Assembly: GCA_021812745.1 (NCBI GenBank)
Contig: JAKAMS010000143.1
Location: 1-6,712 of the forward strand
Length of the DNA stretch: 6,712 nt
Reading direction: 5' to 3'
Origin: Bacteroidota bacterium
GTDB taxonomy: Bacteria > Bacteroidota > Ignavibacteria > Ignavibacteriales > Melioribacteraceae
Below are positions 1 to 4,811 of the stretch, one piece after another (position 1 is the stretch's first letter; each line of letters begins with the position of its first letter). The notes under the pieces are model-generated. The model had not been told where the DNA came from. It did not search any database and was given only the letters and a program-made list of their open reading frames with translations. The translations under genes were made by a program, and so were the position numbers.

Positions 1-150
1 CATCATAAGTTCCGGGCTGTCGAATGTTCCGATGCTTACTCCGCCGCGTCCCATTGATTTAGCATTAAAGCCAACCAGTCTGGTTCCAGTCTGAGCAAAC
101 GCAACAGAGGTCAACAGCACTAAAAACAAAATTGATTTTGCGAACTTCAT
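1..150 (-). CDS. N-terminus of an FadL/OMPP1-like outer-membrane protein (partial)
   Basis: Only the first 50 codons are in the window; the gene runs off the left edge still open. The start is ATG at 150, preceded by AAAGGAG (164-158) at a 7-base spacing. Residues 1-19 form a clear Sec signal peptide: a Lys-containing N-region, a hydrophobic core (ILFLVLLTSV) and an AFA-Q cleavage site. The mature part begins TGTRLVGFNAKSMGRGGVSI. The 'G-(x)n-N-A-K-S-M-G-R-G-G-V-S-I' pattern resembles the mature N-terminus of FadL/TodX/OMPP1 outer-membrane barrels, which import hydrophobic compounds, and related PorV/UPF0164-type barrels. With so little sequence the exact family is uncertain. It lies 48 bases downstream of the DUF302-like gene on the same strand and has no obvious promoter of its own, so it may be co-transcribed. 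A role in taking up sulfur or another hydrophobic substrate would be pure inference. Confidence 0.6.
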   Translation of the reverse strand, partial: MKFAKSILFLVLLTSVAFAQTGTRLVGFNAKSMGRGGVSIGTFDSPELMM

Positions 151-198
151 TTTAATACTCCTTTATTTTTGTGAGTGGTACAGCATTAAATGCGTTTT

Positions 199-1308
199 TT
201 ATTTTTTGAAATCTTTTCCAAAAAGAGCAAGACCGATCGATTCATCCAACACCGACGGCATACTCATGTGATTCATAAATGCCATCTTACCGGCATCCCA
301 GAAATACATATCCATTCTGAACATTTCTCTTGCAGTCCAAACTTGAAGCTCTCCGTCTTTTTGTGTAATCAGAACTTCGATTGGATATGCAACAACGTGA
401 TCAAGACCGGGGCATTTGTTTTCTTTTGTCTCTTGCTTTGAACCAGCAATGTGAAAAGAGAGCCCTTCTGTTTGCGGTCTTGTAATTCCGAGTACAACTG
501 ATGAAGAATCCGGAGAATAAACTTGTCCGATAATTTTCCATTTCAAAACTTCTGGCGACGCAACGAACCGGTATTCAACATCATCTTTAACCGGTTTAAA
601 TTTTTTCAGATTATTCTGCATTTCTACAATCAATCTTTCCAGACCTTTTCTTCCTTCATTATTTTTTCTTGAATAGACAATTGGAAACTGGTCTTCATCA
701 TTAAAGAAAGTCATCTTGCCGACCATCATAAACATATCGCGGGATGATTCACGAAGGTCTTCATCGCTTCTAATCGGTTCCATAGCTTTTTCAATCTTGT
801 TCCCTCCGCCAATTAAATGAATTGTCTTTACAAGATTTGCCTTAAATTCTTTTGTCTTAGCAACGACTTGATTGTAATCGTTCTCTTTCCCGTTTTCCCA
901 TAGATCATTGAATACAATACGGTTAATTGTTTCCGGATCCGCAATTACTACTTGAATTCCGTCCGGTGTTTCGTAAAGTCCTACTCTAATAAATGCCGCA
1001 ACTAAATATTTGTTGCCTCTTGCGGTAATCATTTTTGTGAATTCATTGGAGCTAAGCAGAATTAACTTTGCTTTAAATCCGCATTGTTCTTCTTTCTTTT
1101 GTCTAACGATGTCCGGAGTAGCAATATCTGTATAACTGAGAATGTTGTAACCGGCTGATTTTAATTTTGTCTTGAGTTCTTCGCCTACTTTGTTAATATC
1201 TCCTTTGATGTTGGAAACAGTTTGAAGATAGATACCATGTTCTGAAGCAGTCAGTGTAATAAATGTTAAAAGAATTATTAAAAGAATTGATTTTACTGAT
1301 AACTTCAT
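199..1308 (-). CDS. Secreted protein of unknown function with DUF302-like domain, 369 aa
   Basis: The start is ATG at 1308, chosen because GGAG (1319-1316) sits 7 bases upstream and residues 1-22 (MKLSVKSILLIILLTFITLT, then AS) form a Sec signal peptide. The reading frame stays open further upstream, but that extension would bury the signal and has no ribosome site. Residues about 35-130 have the layout of DUF302 proteins: an amphipathic helix, AGYNIL, a central strand pair, then VGLYETPDGIQVVIADPE. This match is by eye. A second region (about 250-365) has a CPGLDHVVAYPIEV strand and could be a diverged second copy. There are two cysteines in the mature protein, C76 and C299. The C-terminal stretch 329-350 is strikingly Met-rich (seven Met plus His347). 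No catalytic motif is recognised. A periplasmic or surface location is likely. Its place behind the rhodanese gene suggests a sulfur or electron-transfer accessory role, but that is inference. Confidence 0.72.
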   Translation of the reverse strand: MKLSVKSILLIILLTFITLTASEHGIYLQTVSNIKGDINKVGEELKTKLKSAGYNILSYTDIATPDIVRQKKEEQCGFKAKLILLSSNEFTKMITARGNKYLVAAFIRVGLYETPDGIQVVIADPETINRIVFNDLWENGKENDYNQVVAKTKEFKANLVKTIHLIGGGNKIEKAMEPIRSDEDLRESSRDMFMMVGKMTFFNDEDQFPIVYSRKNNEGRKGLERLIVEMQNNLKKFKPVKDDVEYRFVASPEVLKWKIIGQVYSPDSSSVVLGITRPQTEGLSFHIAGSKQETKENKCPGLDHVVAYPIEVLITQKDGELQVWTAREMFRMDMYFWDAGKMAFMNHMSMPSVLDESIGLALFGKDFKK

Positions 1309-1338
1309 TTCGTTTCTCCGGTATATGTTTTTCGATTG

Positions 1339-1367
1339 ATTGTATCTAATTACCAATCTTTTGTCTA
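1339..1367 (-). promoter_or_regulatory. Candidate sigma70-type promoter for the DUF302-like gene
   Basis: Reading the minus strand, TAGACA (1367-1362) is followed by a 17-base spacer and TACAAT (1344-1339). Each hexamer differs from TTGACA/TATAAT at one position and the spacing is ideal. Transcription would begin near 1332 and give a leader of about 25 bases before the ATG at 1308. The site lies in the only intergenic gap over 100 bases in the window, so the DUF302-like gene and the FadL-like gene after it may be expressed separately from the reductase genes. AT-rich DNA produces chance matches, and some Bacteroidota use a different -33/-7 consensus, so this remains a candidate. Confidence 0.45.
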
Positions 1368-1398
1368 GTAATTTGAAATCCTGAATCACCTTTACTTT

Positions 1399-1435
1399 CA
1401 AGAGCAAAAAGTAAAATTATTTTATTATGCTCTTG
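1399..1435 (-). other. Hairpin just downstream of the rhodanese-like gene
   Basis: An 8-bp perfect inverted repeat, CAAGAGCA at 1399-1406 and TGCTCTTG at 1428-1435, encloses an AT-rich 21-base loop. The loop itself contains TAAAAT-T-ATTTTA (1412-1424). It starts 7 bases after the stop of the rhodanese-like gene on the minus strand. The sequence AAGAGC is also directly repeated (1440-1429 on the minus strand), so two alternative 8-bp pairings compete for the same 3' arm. No run of U follows the stem on the minus-strand transcript, so it is a poor intrinsic terminator. A weak attenuator, an mRNA 3'-end stabiliser or chance are all possible. Confidence 0.3.
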
Positions 1436-1442
1436 CTCTTTG

Positions 1443-2111
1443 CTAGCAGCCCTCTTTCTTTTTCTTTACAACTTTTCCACCGGCAGCCGGAGTAGATAGT
1501 TTTGGCAATGCCGGAGTCGTTGGTTTAATAGTGGGCGAAGCTGCCGATGTTGTCTGTTCTGCTGTTGCCAATTGAGGCGTACCGCCAAAGTATGAGCTAA
1601 TCTGTTTTAATTTCTCAAATGCAGCTGTTTGTTCCGGTGTTGCATTTAAGGCTAGCTTCGGAAATAGAATTTGATTTTTCCATTCATTCAGTCCACCGGA
1701 AAGAATATAGACACCTTTATAATTACTGCTCTTTAGAACAAACCAAGCTTGTGCTGCCGCAACGTCATCAGTACCATAAAGAACGATTTTTTGATTTCTC
1801 ATTAATCCTGAACCGAGCAAATCTTCCATCTTAATATTAACCGAAGTAGGAATATTGTATTCGGAATATTCTTTTTCAGTTCTTAAATCTACCAAAGTAA
1901 AATCCGGTTTTTCTTTGATCAGCCAATCCGCAAGAGTCATAACATCTATTTTGTCTTGATCTTTAACTGTTGAAAGCGCCATCTCTTTTGCATTTACATA
2001 AATTTTATTATCGTCTGTTGGATTAGCTATAAAGAGCGCGATAATTCCAAGAAAAGCAGCAGCCATCGCTAATTTTTTTGATATACTAAGTTTCATAAAC
2101 CATTCTTTCAT
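1443..2111 (-). CDS. Membrane-anchored rhodanese-like protein lacking the catalytic cysteine, 222 aa
   Basis: The start is ATG at 2111, which overlaps the stop of the preceding gene as ATGA and has AAGAGGT (2123-2117) 5 bases upstream. The N-terminus is basic (MKEWFMKLSISKK), followed by one hydrophobic segment (about 14-30), so the protein is probably anchored in the inner membrane with the rest outside. Residues about 54-145 form a rhodanese (Cdc25-like) fold: FTLVDLRTEKEY (71-82), IPTSVNI (87-93), KIVLYG (108-113) and YILSGGLNEW (135-144). The persulfide-forming Cys that normally follows the central 'vvlY' strand is replaced here by Gly113. The final 60 residues are a low-complexity Ala/Thr/Pro tail ending in KKKKEGC. 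C222 is the only cysteine in the protein. Standard thiosulfate sulfurtransferase activity is therefore unlikely. A structural, sulfur-binding or tail-cysteine carrier role beside the YeeE/YedE pair is inferred. Confidence 0.87.
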   Translation of the reverse strand: MKEWFMKLSISKKLAMAAAFLGIIALFIANPTDDNKIYVNAKEMALSTVKDQDKIDVMTLADWLIKEKPDFTLVDLRTEKEYSEYNIPTSVNIKMEDLLGSGLMRNQKIVLYGTDDVAAAQAWFVLKSSNYKGVYILSGGLNEWKNQILFPKLALNATPEQTAAFEKLKQISSYFGGTPQLATAEQTTSAASPTIKPTTPALPKLSTPAAGGKVVKKKKEGC

Positions 2112-2710
2112 TCTATACCTCTTCCGCTTTTCTTTGCTAATTTTTTTTCTCCCCATTCAGCAGCGGCAAAAGCACCTAACGCCATTGCTACAACCAAGAA
2201 GACAACCATTCCATGTGAGATTCCAAGAAATTCTGGTAGTGTTACTCTTCCCATTGGAGTTGAATTATAAAATCCTTCTAACAGAGGAAACATTTCTCCA
2301 AATACAAAGATGCCGAAGAAAAGTCCTAACAAGTAAACCAAACCATCTGTCCTTCCGGTTGATGCAGAGACAACAGATGTACCGGGACAATATCCGCCAA
2401 TAACAAATCCCATTCCGAGTATCAACCCACCAACAATTTGAGGAAGTATATATGTATCGCCGATGTAAACAAGCGAAAGATCCAGCCAGCCAATCCATGC
2501 GAAGTAAAATAATCCAATCATTGCCGTTACAATTGCTGTGAACATCACTTTAAGAACACGCATGTTGTAAAAATAAAATTGTGCTGCAAGAATTCTGGCA
2601 TTGCCAAATCCGCCTCGTTCAAGTGCGAAACCAAATCCAATGCCGATAATAAATGCTACGACCAAACCGAAGTCGGAACCGAAGTAATCAAATTTGAAAT
2701 AGGGCATCAT
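2108..2710 (-). CDS. YeeE/YedE family membrane protein, second half-transporter, 200 aa
   Basis: This is a polytopic inner-membrane protein of the YeeE/YedE (sulfur transport) family, whose full-length members such as TsuA carry thiosulfate inward. About five hydrophobic segments are visible (roughly 14-32, 54-74, 91-108, 123-142, 166-184). The first is followed by the family element ALERGGFGNAR (29-39); many relatives have Cys where this protein has Gly35. The second family element is GGYCPGTSVVSASTGR (105-120), containing C108, the only cysteine. At 200 aa it is half the length of one-chain transporters and would need the adjacent half protein as partner. ATG at 2710 is preferred because it lies 9 bases from AAGGAG (2725-2720) and overlaps the previous stop as ATGA. 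ATG at 2716 would leave only 3 bases and add two residues. It also overlaps the start of the rhodanese-like gene. Confidence 0.88.
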   Translation of the reverse strand: MMPYFKFDYFGSDFGLVVAFIIGIGFGFALERGGFGNARILAAQFYFYNMRVLKVMFTAIVTAMIGLFYFAWIGWLDLSLVYIGDTYILPQIVGGLILGMGFVIGGYCPGTSVVSASTGRTDGLVYLLGLFFGIFVFGEMFPLLEGFYNSTPMGRVTLPEFLGISHGMVVFLVVAMALGAFAAAEWGEKKLAKKSGRGIE

Positions 2711-3261
2711 AACCATTGTCTCCTTACAAAATATGCAACCGCGTAACCGCCACCAAAAACCGCAAGCATGAAAGCCCAGCCGCCAAGACTAAGCAGCGCA
2801 CCGCCTGTGAGTGCTAATCCGCTTGTGCATCCACGCGCCATCTTTGCGCCAAAACCCATTATTGTTCCGCCGACAAAAGCGTAAATCAACCTTGTCTTCA
2901 CCGAAACATTAGGACCTTTTTCTGTAGTACGTTTAATTCTGTGAGCAAGTGAACCGGAAATAAATCCTCCGGCAACAACACCAATTACTTCGAATAAGAG
3001 CCAGTCTTTAAGAGGATTTGCAGTTCCATCTCCCAAGTACTCTTTGTAAAAACTATTATTTGCAGCATGCTCAGGCGCAATTTTATCTACACCCACAGCA
3101 ACAAGAGTTGATACAGCTCCGGAAGCCCCGAGCCCCCGCCCCATTATTAAAAACGCCGCAAGTAAAACAAGTCCTAAACCAAAGCCGGTAACATAAGGAT
3201 TCGAGTATGGCTTCGGCTCGAAATGTTTTTCTTCATGAGATTTTTCTTTTTTGGAAATCAT
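2707..3261 (-). CDS. YeeE/YedE family membrane protein, first half-transporter, 184 aa
   Basis: A cytoplasmic, Lys/Glu/His-rich N-terminus (1-20) precedes about four hydrophobic segments (roughly 24-42, 87-105, 124-142, 153-178). Family signatures are GRGLGASGAV (41-50) and MGFGAKMARGCTSGLALTGG (135-154), the latter holding C145, the only cysteine. In YeeE/YedE proteins these conserved cysteines line the path of the sulfur compound. In one-chain TsuA a thiosulfate ion is passed along several of them. The loop at 52-86 between the first two membrane segments is long and hydrophilic. GGAG lies 5 bases before the ATG. The stop overlaps the start of the second half protein (ATGA), so the two are likely made in equal amounts and pair in the membrane. 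The substrate (thiosulfate, polysulfide-derived sulfur or another sulfur species) cannot be fixed from sequence. Confidence 0.88.
   Translation of the reverse strand: MISKKEKSHEEKHFEPKPYSNPYVTGFGLGLVLLAAFLIMGRGLGASGAVSTLVAVGVDKIAPEHAANNSFYKEYLGDGTANPLKDWLLFEVIGVVAGGFISGSLAHRIKRTTEKGPNVSVKTRLIYAFVGGTIMGFGAKMARGCTSGLALTGGALLSLGGWAFMLAVFGGGYAVAYFVRRQWL
2720..2725 (-). promoter_or_regulatory. Ribosome binding site deciding the start of the second YeeE/YedE half
   Basis: AAGGAG reads on the minus strand inside the last codons of the first half gene. It is 9 bases from the ATG at 2710 but only 3 from the ATG at 2716. This favours the start that forms the ATGA overlap. Confidence 0.6.
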
Positions 3262-3285
3262 AAATTCTCCATCTTTTTAATCATT

Positions 3286-3297
3286 CTGAAATTTCAG
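3286..3297. promoter_or_regulatory. Perfect 12-bp palindrome between the NrfD-like and YeeE/YedE genes
   Basis: CTGAAATTTCAG is its own reverse complement and sits in the 51-base gap between the NrfD-like stop (3313) and the first YeeE/YedE start (3261), 25 bases before that ATG. The gap is one of the few intergenic spaces in the cluster. A dimeric regulator site is possible, as is a small RNA hairpin, although the stem would have no loop bases and would have to open in the middle. I see no convincing promoter hexamers around it. Short palindromes arise by chance in AT-rich DNA. Confidence 0.3.
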
Positions 3298-3312
3298 TTG
3301 AGTCGCTCTTAC

Positions 3313-4260
3313 TTATTTAAAATGTGCATTGAAATAATGACTGTATTGTCCGGCAGCAACAATTATAAATCTCAAAATCAATCCGCCAAGAATTACCATA
3401 ATCGGTGCGATCGGAGTATGTTTTATTTTATGATTGACAGCCAATAGTTGAATTATAAGCGGAAGAACTAAACCCATACCAACAACAAAAACCCAGAAAG
3501 GAGCTGTGTAAGGACCGCCTAATAAAAGTTGTGCCGCTTGAATTTGGGCTTGTGAAGAAGTAGCAAGACCAATCAACATAAGAGCAATTACAAACATTTC
3601 TATAACTATAAATCCGTTATCTGCTTTAGCAAGCAATTCTCTCTCTTGAACATTCTTTGCAATCATGTGAACGAAAGCTGCCGCTGTTGATAAACCTGAG
3701 ATAAGAAATAAAACCCAAAGAATTGCGGTATTCCATAAAGGACGTGAACCCATTGTACTGAGTAGAACGCCGGTGTAAACACCAAGCATACCGCCAAGCA
3801 GCATATTTCCAATTCCAATATTTTGTATTAACCGCGGTCTGGAATTAATGTAATCAGTAATCTTATTAACCGGCGGGAAAATGTTCACAATGAATGATGG
3901 TGGAACCATCAGCATATTTGCAATTATAAGCGGATAAACCAAAATCAAAATCCATGCACCCCAAGACATTGGTGAAGAGATTTTGAAAGTTGTGTAAAGC
4001 CGCCAGACAAAAAGTTTATGCTCTAGATCAAGAAAGAGAGAACCCATTCCCAGACTCAAAAAAACAATACTTATTAATGGTATATAATTAGCAATGCTAT
4101 CCGAGTTCTTATGTTTCTCTTTAAATAAAAAATAACCCGCAATTATCATCATCCCGGCAACCATTCCGCCGAGGAAAAGATAAACAGGAATCTCCCATCC
4201 CCATACAGCCGTGAAAGGATCAATCTGCGGATTGTGCCGTGTTGTTGTTAGTTCTTGCAT
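3313..4260 (-). CDS. psrC: NrfD/PsrC-type quinone-interacting membrane subunit, 315 aa
   Basis: This is the integral-membrane subunit that would exchange electrons between menaquinol and the iron-sulfur subunit encoded just upstream. Eight hydrophobic segments are visible (roughly 24-46, 59-77, 101-120, 147-170, 178-200, 216-236, 253-275, 285-304), as in PsrC of polysulfide reductase. Recognisable family elements are WGWEIPVYLFLGGMVAG (20-36), LFLDLEHKLFVWRLY (75-89), SPMSWGAW (96-103), GVYTGVLLSTMGSRPLWN (160-177) and GGLILRFIIVAAGQ (292-305). It contains no haem-ligand pattern or N-terminal fusion and has the usual NrfD/PsrC length. Its AAGGAGG ribosome site overlaps the stop of the ferredoxin gene. 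psrC is used in the family sense: the same subunit type serves thiosulfate, tetrathionate, sulfur and nitrite (Nrf) enzymes, so the physiological substrate is not established. Confidence 0.9.
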   Translation of the reverse strand: MQELTTTRHNPQIDPFTAVWGWEIPVYLFLGGMVAGMMIIAGYFLFKEKHKNSDSIANYIPLISIVFLSLGMGSLFLDLEHKLFVWRLYTTFKISSPMSWGAWILILVYPLIIANMLMVPPSFIVNIFPPVNKITDYINSRPRLIQNIGIGNMLLGGMLGVYTGVLLSTMGSRPLWNTAILWVLFLISGLSTAAAFVHMIAKNVQERELLAKADNGFIVIEMFVIALMLIGLATSSQAQIQAAQLLLGGPYTAPFWVFVVGMGLVLPLIIQLLAVNHKIKHTPIAPIMVILGGLILRFIIVAAGQYSHYFNAHFK

Positions 4261-4265
4261 ACGAT

Positions 4266-4272
4266 CCTCCTT
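4266..4272 (-). promoter_or_regulatory. Strong ribosome binding site overlapping the ferredoxin stop codon
   Basis: AAGGAGG on the minus strand lies 5 bases before the NrfD-like ATG, and its first two bases are the last two of the TAA stop (4273-4271) of the ferredoxin gene. This is close to a perfect anti-Shine-Dalgarno match. A ribosome finishing the ferredoxin subunit would stop directly on the start region of the membrane subunit, which is consistent with coupled synthesis. Confidence 0.75.
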
Positions 4273-4810
4273 ACACCAAATAAAAAATTCGTGGAGATGT
4301 TCCCGCTTCAGGTATTAGCGGATGATTTTTTCTTGAAACAATCAATTTGCTTACTTCGCTATTTGGATCATCAAGATCGCCGAAATACATACAATGAGTC
4401 GGACATACAGAAACGCATGCCGGCAATTCTCCTTTTTCAACTCTGTGAATGCAGAAGGTACATTTATCAGCGTAACCTTCCGGATTGATGAAACGCGCAT
4501 CATAGGGACAAGCAGCAAGGCAAGCTTTACATCCGATGCACATATTATGCTCAACTAAAACAACTTTACCAACCTCGTGAACATGGCTGGCTCCGGTAGG
4601 ACAGCACGCAACGCAAGGAGTATTATCGCAGTGATTACAACGCTGAGATTGAATTTCCAGATTCACCGTTGGATATTTTCCATTAGCTACAGTTACAATC
4701 CAATCTCTATTATGTCCTTCGGGTACATTATTTTCCGTTTTGCATGCTACAACACAATCCATACACCCGACACATTTTTTTGTATCTATTACCATTCCAT
4801 ATCTAGCCAT
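4271..4810 (-). CDS. psrB: 4Fe-4S ferredoxin-type electron-transfer subunit (PsrB/PhsB-like), 179 aa
   Basis: This subunit carries electrons between the membrane quinone subunit and the molybdenum subunit. Sixteen ligands for four cubane clusters are visible in the standard DMSO/polysulfide reductase order: C13-C16-C19-C23, C58-C61-C66-C70 (CNHCDNTPCVACCP, with an extra C69), C91-C94-C97-C101 (CIGCKACLAAC) and C117-C120-C132-C136 (CTFC to CVSVCP). C140 is additional. The length of about 180 aa is usual for PsrB/PhsB/NrfC proteins. There is no signal peptide. In this family export occurs by hitch-hiking on a Tat-signal partner, here presumably the molybdenum subunit, whose N-terminus is outside the window. 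ATG at 4810 is chosen because GGAGG (4821-4817) is 6 bases upstream and the protein then begins MARYGMVID. An upstream in-frame ATG at 4828 has no ribosome site and would add six residues. Confidence 0.92.
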   Translation of the reverse strand: MARYGMVIDTKKCVGCMDCVVACKTENNVPEGHNRDWIVTVANGKYPTVNLEIQSQRCNHCDNTPCVACCPTGASHVHEVGKVVLVEHNMCIGCKACLAACPYDARFINPEGYADKCTFCIHRVEKGELPACVSVCPTHCMYFGDLDDPNSEVSKLIVSRKNHPLIPEAGTSPRIFYLV

Positions 4811-4811
4811 G

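Noticed and set aside
61..190. AGCATTAAA occurring twice (61-69 and 182-190)
   Set aside because: A 9-base repeat in AT-rich DNA, one copy within a coding region, is compatible with chance and has no further structure.
183..207. GCATT-A-AATGC followed by a T-rich run, resembling a plus-strand terminator
   Set aside because: The stem is only 5 bp with a one-base loop, and there is no plus-strand gene to terminate. The T-run belongs to the Lys/Phe-rich end of the DUF302-like gene.
190..441. Plus-strand open frame opposite the DUF302-like gene
   Set aside because: It is antisense to a well-supported gene, is rich in Phe/His/Cys as expected for a shadow frame, and has no ribosome site.
1309..1407. 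N-terminal extension of the DUF302-like gene to an ATG at 1407
   Set aside because: It would place 33 residues before a textbook signal peptide and run through the hairpin and the promoter candidate. The ATG at 1308 has its own GGAG site.
2112..2156. Longer start for the rhodanese-like gene at 2156
   Set aside because: It would overlap the YeeE/YedE gene by about 49 bases and add a very basic stretch without a ribosome site. The ATGA start at 2111 has AAGAGGT at the correct distance.
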